Position numbers and translations under genes: made by a program. A stretch of DNA of 64,000 nucleotides. It comes from Actinokineospora globicatena. Lineage in GTDB: Bacteria; Actinomycetota; Actinomycetes; Mycobacteriales; Pseudonocardiaceae. The notes under the pieces were generated by a model, which was given only the letters and a program-made list of their open reading frames with translations, did no database searches and was not told where the DNA came from. How positions within the stretch are numbered: the first letter of the stretch is position 1; each line of letters starts with the position of its first letter. Below, piece after piece: positions 33,668-44,043 of the stretch. Location: contig NZ_JAMTCR010000002.1 in NCBI RefSeq assembly GCF_024171945.1, positions 1,116,001 to 1,180,000 of the forward strand, given 5' to 3'.

Positions 33668-34396
33668 CTAGTCCGTGGGCTTGCCGCTCGGCTCGGGCTG
33701 GTCCGCCGGCTTGTCGGCCGCCGCGGGCGGCACCTCGGGGATGTCGAACGGGTCGACGACGTCGGCGATCTCGCCGATCCCGCGCAGCAGGCGCTCCAAC
33801 CGCGACGGGCTCGACCCCGGCGCGGCGGCGGCGAGCACCCAGCCCGCCTCGATCCACGCCACGGCGATGTCCTGGCCGATGTCCTCGGTCGCGTCCACCA
33901 GGTCCGGGGTGATCAGCGCCCGCGCCGCCCCGATGTCGGAGACGAAGGCGTAGCGCTGACCGACCGGGCCGAGCAGCTCGGGCATGTGCTCGCGCTGGAA
34001 CGGGGTGCTCGGCACCCACAGCTCCAGCACGACCGGGTGCGTCCTGCGGCACTGCACGGCCACGATCACCACGTTGACCCGGCCACCGGCCTCCAGGTCG
34101 AACACGTAGACCTTGCGCCGCCCGTCCGCGGTGAACGTCGTCCCGGCCACCACGTCCCTGGCCACGCCGTCGCCGTAGTAGGCGACCGCGCCACCGGCCC
34201 ACTGCTTGGGCAACTCAGGGTCGGCCTCGGCGAACTGCCACCCGCGCAACGCGGCCCACCGCCGCCGCTCCCGGTTGCGGGAAGTCAGCACCGCCCGGTC
34301 GCGCAGCAGGAACAGGCCGCCCGCGGAACCCGCGACGACCGCGACAACGAACCAGACCCACGCGGGAACACCCACGTGGGGCAGCCTAGTCGTCAC
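33668..34396 (-). CDS. Single-pass membrane protein (Rv0383c-like position)
   Basis: 242 residues from a GTG at 34396, or 235 from GTG at 34375. One membrane helix lies near residues 10-30 ([21 protein letters not shown]), followed by a basic stretch and a soluble domain with [36 protein letters not shown] and [17 protein letters not shown] segments, ending in a Pro/Asp-rich tail. No known domain recognised. Its position upstream of pyrE and downstream of clpB parallels M. tuberculosis Rv0383c, a conserved secreted or membrane protein, so it may be the orthologue. Confidence 0.7.
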   Translation of the reverse strand: MTTRLPHVGVPAWVWFVVAVVAGSAGGLFLLRDRAVLTSRNRERRRWAALRGWQFAEADPELPKQWAGGAVAYYGDGVARDVVAGTTFTADGRRKVYVFDLEAGGRVNVVIVAVQCRRTHPVVLELWVPSTPFQREHMPELLGPVGQRYAFVSDIGAARALITPDLVDATEDIGQDIAVAWIEAGWVLAAAAPGSSPSRLERLLRGIGEIADVVDPFDIPEVPPAAADKPADQPEPSGKPTD

Positions 34397-34443
34397 AGCC
34401 CGGTCTTCAAGATCACGGGCCAACTTAGCCCCGGGGTGTCGCG

Positions 34444-35076
34444 CTAGTGCTGCCAGCGCACCCGCGCCGACCGCGGCCCGACCAGCAGTTGCTCGAACAA
34501 CCGCTCCTCCTCGACCAACCTGCGCCGGTACTCGAACACGTGCCCGTTGATGCTCGTCCGCCGCTGTTCGTGCTGGTAGGGCGGGTCGGGGTCCTGGACC
34601 GGCCAGTCCGGCACCGGCTCGATCGACGACGCCGCCACACCCCAGATCGGGGTGACCGCCTGGTCGACCGGCCCCCGCGCCCACTGCGGCGCGATCGAGT
34701 CCAGCGCGGCGGCCGCCCTGAGCAGCACCTCCCGCACGTCCACCGCGGCACCGGTCCACAACTGCGCGTACCTGGCCCGCTCCGCGCGGTCGGCCGGGTG
34801 CCACAGGTGCGGCAACTCGTGGACGAACGTGTTGTGCCCCTCGGCGCGCCGGACCACCTCGTCGTGGACATCGAGCACCGCCTGCCACGCGTCGCCCTCC
34901 GCGCGCATCCTGGCCTCGACCCGGTCCGCGGTGGTGCCCGCCCAGAACTGCGGTACCAGCTTGGGGGCGCGCGCTGCCACCTCGGCGAGCGGCTCACGCT
35001 GGGCGACCAGCGTTTCCACCAGGTTGCGCACCCAGTTCGAGTTGCCGGGCGGCCGCGTCAGGTCCTCAGTGGTCAA
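34444..35076 (-). CDS. Hypothetical partner of the YxxxD protein
   Basis: 210 residues from a TTG at 35076 that overlaps the upstream gene by 11 bases. Helical throughout, with WVRNLVETLVAQREPLAEVA, FWAGTTADRVEARMRAEGDAW and a HELPHLWHPAD segment. No signal peptide, membrane helix or known catalytic motif. The tight coupling to a small protein with a type VII secretion motif suggests a secreted effector or a co-folding partner. Function not assigned. Confidence 0.65.
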   Translation of the reverse strand: MTTEDLTRPPGNSNWVRNLVETLVAQREPLAEVAARAPKLVPQFWAGTTADRVEARMRAEGDAWQAVLDVHDEVVRRAEGHNTFVHELPHLWHPADRAERARYAQLWTGAAVDVREVLLRAAAALDSIAPQWARGPVDQAVTPIWGVAASSIEPVPDWPVQDPDPPYQHEQRRTSINGHVFEYRRRLVEEERLFEQLLVGPRSARVRWQH

Positions 35077-35278
35077 TGTCGCGCACCGCCCGCCGCACCC
35101 GGTCGTCAGCGTCCCGATAGGCCACTGCCGTGTCCGAGAGGTTCCCCGCGACCTCGTCCAACCCGCCGCACAGCCGGTCCCGCGCCGCGCGGAGGCTCCG
35201 CAAGTAGACGCCCACCGCCTCGCGGAGCGGGTCGCCGACCGGCCACTGGTCAGCGTCCACTCCGTACTTCCACGCCAC
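35066..35278 (-). CDS. Small helical protein with a type VII secretion motif
   Basis: 70 residues from a GTG. Two helices are likely, the second being RAARDRLCGGLDEVAGNLSD then AVAYRDADDRVRRAV. Tyr54-Arg-Asp-Ala-Asp58 is a YxxxD motif followed by Asp, as in the C-terminal secretion signal of EspC/EsxB-type substrates. No WXG is present. It overlaps the next gene by 11 bases. No ESX machinery gene is in the window, so secretion is an inference from the motif. Confidence 0.6.
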   Translation of the reverse strand: MAWKYGVDADQWPVGDPLREAVGVYLRSLRAARDRLCGGLDEVAGNLSDTAVAYRDADDRVRRAVRDIDH

Positions 35279-35296
35279 GTCCCCGCGCCGCCGCCG

Positions 35297-35857
35297 CTAG
35301 TCTCGAATTGCTACCCCACCCCGTAGCGCGAGTACGGCCAACTCGCGCCACCCACTGCCCGTGAGCAGAGAGGTCAGGTCTGCGCTCGGAACGACCGAGA
35401 GTGCGAGGCGCGTACTCGCGCGACGGGGGTCGTACGTGGCCTCGATCGAGGCTTGCTCCCGGACCACCGCTAGATCTGGGACGGGGTAGGGGCCGTCGAG
35501 GGCGAAACGCATCCGCTCGCGAACGAGTTCGGAGAGCAGGCTGGTCAACCTGCTGGCCGACCAACCGCGCCGCTCGCTCACCACGGTGATGCGCTGAGAG
35601 AGTGACAGCGCAGTCAGCCTCGGATCCCGCTCGATGTTGTAGGCGGCCGAGAGCAGCAGTCGGTCCCGCTTCTGGTCGAAGGTACGCTTGATCAACCAGT
35701 CCAACTGCCAGGCGACGGTGGCCAGCAGTAGCGGCCTGTCGGCGTTGGGAGCGATGTGCATCCGCCGCGCGAGGTCAGGGTCGATCACCTGCCGGAGGTC
35801 GGGGCGGCGCACCCCGCGCTCGCGCCGCAGGGAGGACTCGACATTGGGCATGACCAT
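35297..35857 (-). CDS. Hypothetical protein
   Basis: 186 residues from the ATG at 35857 with GAAAGAG upstream; the longer frame adds unlikely residues. It is Arg- and Leu-rich with a helical block HIAPNADRPLLLATVAWQLD and a possible HTH-like segment LSQRITVVSERRGWSASRLT, then SELVRERM. I do not recognise the family. It is 19 bases from the YxxxD gene and could be the first gene of that unit. A regulatory role is possible. Confidence 0.6.
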   Translation of the reverse strand: MVMPNVESSLRRERGVRRPDLRQVIDPDLARRMHIAPNADRPLLLATVAWQLDWLIKRTFDQKRDRLLLSAAYNIERDPRLTALSLSQRITVVSERRGWSASRLTSLLSELVRERMRFALDGPYPVPDLAVVREQASIEATYDPRRASTRLALSVVPSADLTSLLTGSGWRELAVLALRGGVAIRD

Positions 35858-36249
35858 CGGCACTCTTTCGAACAAGGCGGGCGAGGGTGTGCGGACGAAT
35901 GCGCCGCATACTCTAGTGGATCTTGTGATTCGCGGAGTCAAGGTTGGTGTGGCGTACGCGGGTTGTCGACCGGCCTGTCACACGACAGAACATGGACAGT
36001 CTTCGTGCACGTCGCGGCAAGTTCTCGGCTTCGCCCAATGGGTGGCTGCGGCCCGTTGGGATTGCAAGTCGCTCGACGACGCGAGGTTGTGGTTCATTAA
36101 TCAGGTATTCGGCACCGCGAGAATGAATTCGATGCGGCCATGTTCCTCGTCAATTACCCTTCATCGCCGTGGTGACCCGCCGCAGGGCCGGGGGTCGTGC
36201 TCGCGATCGGGCGGGCCCAGGAACTCGCCGCGATGTTCTGGAAACGAGA
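35858..36249. other. Intergenic region, no supported gene
   Basis: About 390 bases between the hypothetical gene and clpB. It is more A+T-rich than surrounding DNA (for example GGTTCATTAATCAGGTATTC near 36091). Short frames are present, but none has a convincing start or composition. It probably holds the promoter of the hypothetical gene. Confidence 0.5.
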
Positions 36250-36280
36250 CCAGCCGCCCCGGGGAGCCCGGGGCGGCTGG
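36250..36280 (-). terminator. Terminator of clpB
   Basis: A perfect 14-bp stem (36250-36263 with 36267-36280) with a GAG loop, 13 bases after the clpB stop. Confidence 0.85.
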
Positions 36281-36293
36281 GTCGTGTTGTTGA

Positions 36294-38885
<2,592 letters not shown>

Positions 38886-38929
38886 CTCCCACCTCGGTCT
38901 TCGCACCGCGCGTTGCTGTCACCGTGCAC

Positions 38930-38955
38930 AACGTCAGAAAAGTTGAGCCAGTTCC
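38930..38955 (-). promoter_or_regulatory. SigH/SigR-type promoter of clpB
   Basis: On the minus strand, GGAAC (38951-38955) and CGTT (38930-38933) are 17 bases apart, an exact consensus match and the same spacing as at dnaK. The ATG lies 45 bases downstream of the -10. Confidence 0.75.
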
Positions 38956-38962
38956 ACTCAAG
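38942..38962 (-). promoter_or_regulatory. HAIR operator for HspR at clpB
   Basis: The plus strand reads GTTGAGC-N7-ACTCAAG, with half-sites identical to those at dnaK. The GGAAC -35 element lies inside the N7 spacer, so HspR bound here would block the stress promoter directly. Confidence 0.82.
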
Positions 38963-39070
38963 TGCATCTTGACCCAGGTCACACCCGAGCAGGTGAACGA
39001 CGGGCATACGACTACCCGAACGCGCACCCCGATCGCCCGGTAGGGCCGTCACCCACATGTCGCAGTGCGG

Positions 39071-39144
39071 CTATCCACACAAGTAATCCACTTATCCACA
39101 ATCCCCAGGTGGTTGTCCACAGGGCATCGCCGGATCGGTCCACA
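39071..39144 (+). promoter_or_regulatory. Cluster of DnaA boxes at 21-bp spacing
   Basis: CTATCCACA (39071-39079), TTATCCACA (39092-39100) and TTGTCCACA (39113-39121) start exactly 21 bases apart in the same orientation. A weaker CGGTCCACA follows at 39136-39144. The second is the E. coli consensus, the third the streptomycete form. No dnaA or dnaN gene is in the window. Confidence 0.65.
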
Positions 39145-39253
39145 ACCCGGCTCACCCCGCCGGGGCAGCGGCCGCGCGGGTGGTGACCAGCGGCGATCCG
39201 ATCACCGAACGCGGTCGGTCAAGCCGGGTTAACAACGGGCTACGAGACGGTCG

Positions 39254-39709
39254 TCACAGGTCGCTGTTGAGCTTGCCGAGCAGCCGGGAGAACTCCTCGA
39301 TGTCGGGCGTCGACCAGTCGGCCAGCGTCGCCCGCAGCTGCTTGCGCCGGTCCTCGCGCACCTCGGCCAGCCGCGTCGCCCCGGTCTCGGTCAGCTGCAC
39401 CAGCCGGGCCCGGCCGTCGGACGGGTCGGCGACCCGCTCGATCAACCCGAGCTCCTCCAGCCGGGCGATCTGCCTGCTCACCGTCGACTTGTCCAGCCCG
39501 GTCAGCTCGACCACGTCGGCGGCCCGAACGGGGGCGATGCCGCTCAGGTGCACCAGCAACGCGTAAGAGGCGCTGTCGAGCCCGGGGTGCACCCGCGCCG
39601 CGATGGTCAAGGAGAGGCTGCGCGCCCGGCCGAACAGCTTCGACAGCTCGCGCTCCAGGTCCTGCGCCGCGGTCTCCCGGCCGCCTGCGCCCGTCCCGCC
39701 CTCCGCCAC
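39254..39709 (-). CDS. MarR-family regulator
   Basis: 151 residues from a GTG. The winged-helix core reads VRAADVVELTGLDKSTVSRQ, then IARLEELGLIERVADPSDGRAR and LTETGATRLAEVREDRR, a full MarR domain with dimerisation helices at both ends. It is alone on its strand between the DnaA-box cluster and the PPOX gene. Ligand and target unknown. Confidence 0.9.
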   Translation of the reverse strand: MAEGGTGAGGRETAAQDLERELSKLFGRARSLSLTIAARVHPGLDSASYALLVHLSGIAPVRAADVVELTGLDKSTVSRQIARLEELGLIERVADPSDGRARLVQLTETGATRLAEVREDRRKQLRATLADWSTPDIEEFSRLLGKLNSDL

Positions 39710-39787
39710 CCGCGTCCCTCCCGTCGAACCGGCCAGCGGAACGCTAACCGGACATCCCCGGCACCGGGGCCGCGTGGCACAAGGGTC

Positions 39788-40285
39788 TCATCCGGTGAAC
39801 GCGCCGGAGTGCAGGTACGCCTCATCGACCAGCACGACCACCCACCGGGACCCGGCGAAGCGCGGCGGCAGGCACGGGTGCGCGGCCCGCAACCACGCGT
39901 CGTCGACCACCCCGGCGTGCCCGTTGACGTGCAGACCGCGCCTGCCGTCGACGAGCACCACGCTGATCCGGGGGTTCGCGGCGAGGTTGACCAGGCCGGG
40001 CACCGGGTCGACCAGCGCGCAGGCCAGCCGCCGGTCGTCGAGCACGTGCACGAACCCCGGCGGTCCGGCGCACAGCGCGAAGTCGCACTCACCGTCGGCC
40101 GCGGCGGTGGCGAGGAACACGCGGTCCATCCGAGTGATCAACTCCACCATCGGGGTGGTGAGCCGGTCGAGCACCGGTTGGCGCGGCGCGGGGGCCTCGC
40201 GCGGGCGCTCCTCCGGCGGGGTCGCGGGCGGCGGCTCGGCGAACCCGAGCCGGAGCAGGTCAGTGGGGTGCTGGTCGGTCGACAC
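39788..40285 (-). CDS. PPOX-fold (pyridoxamine 5'-phosphate oxidase-like) protein
   Basis: 165 residues from a GTG at 40285. The first 35 residues are Pro-rich, then a split-barrel core with MVELITRMDRVFLATAAADG, LVNLAANPRISVVLVDGRRG and HVNGHAGVVDDAWL follows, ending WVVVLVDEAYLHSGAFTG. Such proteins bind FMN, F420 or heme; the last segment with a His is typical of this group. It is divergent from the flavohemoglobin-like gene (166 bases between starts), so it may share control with it. Confidence 0.8.
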   Translation of the reverse strand: MSTDQHPTDLLRLGFAEPPPATPPEERPREAPAPRQPVLDRLTTPMVELITRMDRVFLATAAADGECDFALCAGPPGFVHVLDDRRLACALVDPVPGLVNLAANPRISVVLVDGRRGLHVNGHAGVVDDAWLRAAHPCLPPRFAGSRWVVVLVDEAYLHSGAFTG

Positions 40286-40451
40286 GGGGGTCCACGGTGG
40301 CACGACCGCGCCGCGTTGCGTAGTGCACGCGGACGATGTACCCCATTGGAAGGAGAGCCCTGTACGGGGAGTCAGCGAGAATGACACGAAGGTGTGATCT
40401 AGGCATTCAAGCAGCCAAATCCGGTCTACTGTCGACACCGTCGGGGGATGG

Positions 40452-41678
40452 ATGCGCGAGTACCGTGGTGAAAGCCCGAGAGGTGGAGTCGACACCCCGA
40501 TCATGACAGCCAACGCAGTGGTGAGCCCCATCCCGGCCTCGCAGTACCGAACCGAGTCCCCCACCGCAGTCAGCCACATGGTGCGGTTGGTCCGGCAGAG
40601 CTTCGCGGCTGTGGAACCCCAGCACGACCAAGTCGCCCAGTTCTTCTACGGGATGCTGTTCAGCATCGAGCCAAGCGCCAGGGAGATGTTCCCGGCGAAC
40701 ATGCAGGTGCAGCGCTCCAGGCTGCTGCGCGCCCTCGTGCACGTGGTGCAGATGGTCGACCGCCCGGACGACCTCGCGCCGTTCCTGCACCAGTTGGGCC
40801 GCGACCACCGCAAGTTCGGCGTGGTCAGCTCCCACTACGAGGCGGTCGGCACCGCGCTCATCGCCGCGGTCAAGAAGTTCGCTGGCGAGGCGTGGACCGA
40901 CGAGATCGAACGCGCCTGGGCCGAGGCCTACACGATCATGGCCCGCGCCATGCTCGACGCCGCCGCGGCCGACGAGGGCCCGGCGTCCTGGCCCGCGCAC
41001 GTGGTCGACCACGAGCGCCTCGGCTGGGACCTCGCGGTCGTGCGCGTCCAACCCGACCACCCCGTGCCGTACCACCCGGGGCAGTACGTGAGCGTGGAAG
41101 TGCCGCAACGCCCGCGCTTGTGGCGCTACTTCACCCCCGCCAACGCCCCCCGCCCCGACGGCATCCTGGAGTTCCACATCCGGGGCGTCGAGAACGGCTG
41201 GGTCAGCCGCTCCATCGTCGCGCACGCCAAGATCGGCGACACCTGGCGCATCGGCCCGCCGATGGGCCGCATCAGCGTCGACCGCAAAGCGGGCCGCGAC
41301 ATCCTGATGATCGCGGGCGGCACCGGCATCGCCCCCATGCGCGCCATCATCGAGGACCTCGCCCAGTGGGGCGACAACCCCCGGGTCCACCTGTTCAACG
41401 GCGGCCGCGTCCGCGCGGACCTCTACGACCTGCCGCACCTGCAGAACATCGCCGCCACCAACCCCTGGCTGACGGTCACCCCGGTGCTGGAACAGGAAGA
41501 GGCCCCCGGCTTCGACCGCGGCACCCTCGCCGACATCGTCACCCGCCACGGCACCTGGGAAGACCGCGAAGTCCTGGTAGCGGGCTCCCCCACCATGATC
41601 CGCTCCACGGTCTCCCGCATGCTCGTCGCCGGAACCCCCCTGGACCACATAACCTACGACCCGTTCACTTTGGACTGA
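40452..41678 (+). CDS. Flavohemoglobin-like protein (globin-FAD-NAD reductase)
   Basis: 408 residues from an ATG preceded by GGGGG; an ATG at 40503 is an alternative giving 391. The globin domain (about 40-180) includes FFYGMLFSIEPSAREMFP and the proximal-His region RDHRKFGVVSSHYEAVG. The reductase domain has RYFTPANAP (FAD), IAGGTGIAPMRAII (NAD) and ends with an aromatic YDPFTLD. It resembles M. tuberculosis Rv0385, a type II flavohemoglobin thought to couple D-lactate or other donors, rather than classical Hmp. Divergent from the PPOX gene. Confidence 0.88.
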   Translation: MREYRGESPRGGVDTPIMTANAVVSPIPASQYRTESPTAVSHMVRLVRQSFAAVEPQHDQVAQFFYGMLFSIEPSAREMFPANMQVQRSRLLRALVHVVQMVDRPDDLAPFLHQLGRDHRKFGVVSSHYEAVGTALIAAVKKFAGEAWTDEIERAWAEAYTIMARAMLDAAAADEGPASWPAHVVDHERLGWDLAVVRVQPDHPVPYHPGQYVSVEVPQRPRLWRYFTPANAPRPDGILEFHIRGVENGWVSRSIVAHAKIGDTWRIGPPMGRISVDRKAGRDILMIAGGTGIAPMRAIIEDLAQWGDNPRVHLFNGGRVRADLYDLPHLQNIAATNPWLTVTPVLEQEEAPGFDRGTLADIVTRHGTWEDREVLVAGSPTMIRSTVSRMLVAGTPLDHITYDPFTLD

Positions 41679-42279
41679 CCCTCCGATTCCCTTGCCCCAC
41701 AAGGAAATTGAGCCCCCGCCAGCCCCGCATCACCGCCAGCCGCGGCGCCTCCGGCCGGACCCCAGCCCCCACCCTGTCCCGGGGGGCGTCCCCTGGCCCA
41801 GTCTACCGGCACCCCCTCACCCGAAGGGGTGACCGGAAAAACCTGTGGATGGGCGGCGGGGTTGTGGACAACTCGACCTGGCCAGACCCGAGCGGACCGA
41901 GGCGGACCCGCTTGGATTCACCCGGTCGAGGTACCGAGTCAAGACGCGATGCGGTTGGGGCACAACAGAAGTTGGCTGGCGGGCAGGCGGAAGCCCGGCC
42001 AGCAAGGCTGCTGGACGCTAGGTAGGCAAGGCGTACAGCAGATCGGGCTTCGGCTGGGCTGAGGCGCCAAGCAGGGCCGATTGCGCCGCCGCGAGGGGGC
42101 CAGCAAAGGCTCGAGCGGGGCAAAGCCGTCAGCCGGCAGGGCAATCAGGGCGTAGGCGCCATGCGCGCGAACGTCAGCAAGGGTGGGGCGCCGGGCAGGC
42201 AGAAGCGCCAGCCATCCAGGTTGAGGCCATCCAGCCAGCAAGTGCCGAGCGCGGCAGAAGCGCGCGTCAGGTAGCGGGG
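41679..42279. other. Intergenic region of 600 bases with DnaA-box-like words and repeated motifs
   Basis: The left half has a short hairpin with arms CACCCC and GGGGTG near 41813-41834 and box-like words TGTGGATGG (41844-41852) and TGTGGACAA (41863-41871). The right half repeats CCAGCAAG, GGCAGGC(A/G)GAAGC and CCATCCAG words with no clear period. Frames are open on the minus strand, but I see no start or family-like sequence. Confidence 0.5.
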
Positions 42280-43290
42280 TTAGGCGGGGTCGGGTGAGCA
42301 GCCGCAGGAGGAGCGGTGGTTGAGGGTGGGTGGGAGGAGGATGGTTTCCGGGGTGCGGTCCGGGTCCTCCAGGCGGGCCAGGAGGAGGCGGATGGCGGTG
42401 CGGCCGATCTCGTCGACTGGGTGGGTCATGGTGGTGATGGCGGGGGTGACGAGTTCGGCCCAGTCGACTTCGTCGTGGCCGGTGATGGCCAGGTCGGTGC
42501 CGATGGTGAGGCCGTGGGCGCGGGCCTCTTGGTAGGCGCCCGCGGTCATGGCGCCGTTGCCGGTGATGACGGCGGTGGGGCGTTCGGGGACGGTGAGGAG
42601 GCGGCGCATGGCGAGGATGCCGTCTTCGGGGCTGGCGCCGCCGCCCGCGACGAGGTTGGAGTCCCAGCGCAGGCCCGCGCGGCCGAGGCCGAGGCGGTAG
42701 CCGAGGGTGCGCTCCTCGCTGGCGCTCATCCACTCGACGCCGCTGATGAAGGCGATCCTGCGGTGGCCCGCGGTGGCCAGGTGCTGGACGAGGGCCGAGG
42801 TCGACTGGATGTTCTCCGGGCCGACCTGATCCAGTTTGATCTTGTGGGACACCCGGTCCACCAGCACCGCTGGCACCCCGGTGCGGGCCAGTTGCTCCAA
42901 AGTGGACGTGTCACCGGGAGCGGGTGTCAACAGCATGCCGTCGACGCGGCGGGCCTGGAGCTTGCGGACGGCGGAGCGCTCGCCGTCCTCGGAGTCCAGG
43001 GTGTCGCCGAGCAGCACCGTGTACCCGGCCGCCGTGGCCTCCGCCTCGATGGCGTGCAGCAGTTGCGGCAGGTGCGGGTTGGCCAGCAGCGACATCGCCA
43101 CGCCGATGGACTTGGTGCCGCCGGTGACCAGCGAGCGCGCGATGGCGTTGCCGGTGTACCCGGTCGACTCGATCGCGGCGACGACCCGGTCGCGCGTCGC
43201 GGCCGCCACCGGTCTGGTCTCGTTGACCACGTGTGAGACGGTGCTGATCGAGACCCCCGCCAGCTTGGCGACGTCCTCCATAGTGGCCAC
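42280..43290 (-). CDS. LacI-family transcriptional regulator
   Basis: 336 residues. The GTG at 43290 gives the family N-terminus MATMEDVAKLAGVSISTVSH, an HTH followed by a hinge helix (TRDRVVAAIESTGYTGNAIARSL, quoted in parts). A periplasmic-binding-protein-like domain with SIGVAMSLLANPHLPQLLHA, GDTSTLEQLARTGVPAVLVD and VITGNGAMTAGAYQEA follows. The tail ends with a Cys-Gly-Cys motif. It is divergent from a P-loop kinase gene with a LacI-type operator between, so it probably controls that kinase in response to a sugar or nucleoside (inference). Confidence 0.92.
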   Translation of the reverse strand: MATMEDVAKLAGVSISTVSHVVNETRPVAAATRDRVVAAIESTGYTGNAIARSLVTGGTKSIGVAMSLLANPHLPQLLHAIEAEATAAGYTVLLGDTLDSEDGERSAVRKLQARRVDGMLLTPAPGDTSTLEQLARTGVPAVLVDRVSHKIKLDQVGPENIQSTSALVQHLATAGHRRIAFISGVEWMSASEERTLGYRLGLGRAGLRWDSNLVAGGGASPEDGILAMRRLLTVPERPTAVITGNGAMTAGAYQEARAHGLTIGTDLAITGHDEVDWAELVTPAITTMTHPVDEIGRTAIRLLLARLEDPDRTPETILLPPTLNHRSSCGCSPDPA

Positions 43291-43314
43291 TGCGTGCACG
43301 CTCCAGCTCGGGGG

Positions 43315-43326
43315 GCAAACGCTTGC
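43315..43326. promoter_or_regulatory. LacI-type operator
   Basis: GCAAACGCTTGC has 10 of 12 positions in palindromic register with a central CG, as in LacI-family sites. It lies between the divergent LacI gene and the kinase gene. Confidence 0.6.
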
Positions 43327-43356
43327 GGGAACACTACATACTGGGAGGTAGCGCCC

Positions 43357-43962
43357 GTGCACTGGGATGCGCTAGTGGCCCGTGCCGCCGCACTCGCGGT
43401 GCCCGGGGAGCGGAAGATCCTGGGTATCGCCGGTGCGCCCGGCGCGGGGAAGTCGACCTTGGCCCGGCGGCTGGTCGACGCGCTCGGCGACCGGGCCGCG
43501 CTCGTCGGGATGGACGGCTTCCACCTGGCCCAGGCCGAGTTGGAGCGCCAGGGCAGCGCCGACCGCAAGGGTGCCCCGGACACCTTCGACGCCGACGGCT
43601 ACGTCCACCTCCTGCGCCGGTTGGCGGCCAACACCGACCCGGTCGTCTACGCCCCCGAGTTCCGCCGCGAGGTCGAGGAGCCGATCGCCAACGCGGTGCC
43701 GGTCGGGTGTGATGTTCCCCTCGTGGTGACCGAGGGGAACTACCTCCTGCTGTGGCCCCTGGTGCGCCCGCTGCTCGCCGAGGCCTGGTTCGTCGACCCG
43801 GGTGACGGGGTCCGCCGGGACCGGCTGCGAGCACGCCATATGGCCTACGGCCGGACCCCGGCGGAAGCCGACGCCCGCACCGGCGGCTCCGACGAGGACA
43901 ACGCCCGGCTGGTGGCCGCGACCGCGCCGCTGGCGAACCTCGTTCTTCGAAAGGTCGACTAG
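43357..43962 (+). CDS. P-loop nucleoside/nucleotide kinase-family protein
   Basis: 201 residues from a GTG with GGGAGG upstream. Walker A is GAPGAGKST (26-34). MDGFHLAQAEL follows, then the Arg/Asp-rich segment DRKGAPDTFDADGYVHLLRR, PEFRREVEEPIANA, VVTEGNYLLL and RLRARHMAYGRTPAEAD, which resemble the uridine kinase/PRK group. Similar genes are listed as nucleoside/nucleotide kinase or fructose-type kinase partners. The substrate is unknown but likely a sugar or nucleoside, given the LacI gene beside it. Confidence 0.85.
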   Translation: MHWDALVARAAALAVPGERKILGIAGAPGAGKSTLARRLVDALGDRAALVGMDGFHLAQAELERQGSADRKGAPDTFDADGYVHLLRRLAANTDPVVYAPEFRREVEEPIANAVPVGCDVPLVVTEGNYLLLWPLVRPLLAEAWFVDPGDGVRRDRLRARHMAYGRTPAEADARTGGSDEDNARLVAATAPLANLVLRKVD

Positions 43963-44043
43963 TCAGTAGCCCTGGCTTCACCCGACTGGGGCACTATGGC
44001 GGACGGCCCGCCCCCGAACGGGTCAAGGAAGGACGGATAGTCG

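Noticed and set aside
39071-39144. The DnaA-box cluster as the chromosomal origin
   Set aside because: oriC in actinobacteria lies between dnaA and dnaN, neither of which is here; four boxes are also far fewer than the dozen or more usual for that origin.
41939-42733. A 264-residue minus-strand open frame overlapping lacI
   Set aside because: It is largely out of frame with the clear LacI gene, and the part beyond the LacI stop has no start or domain.
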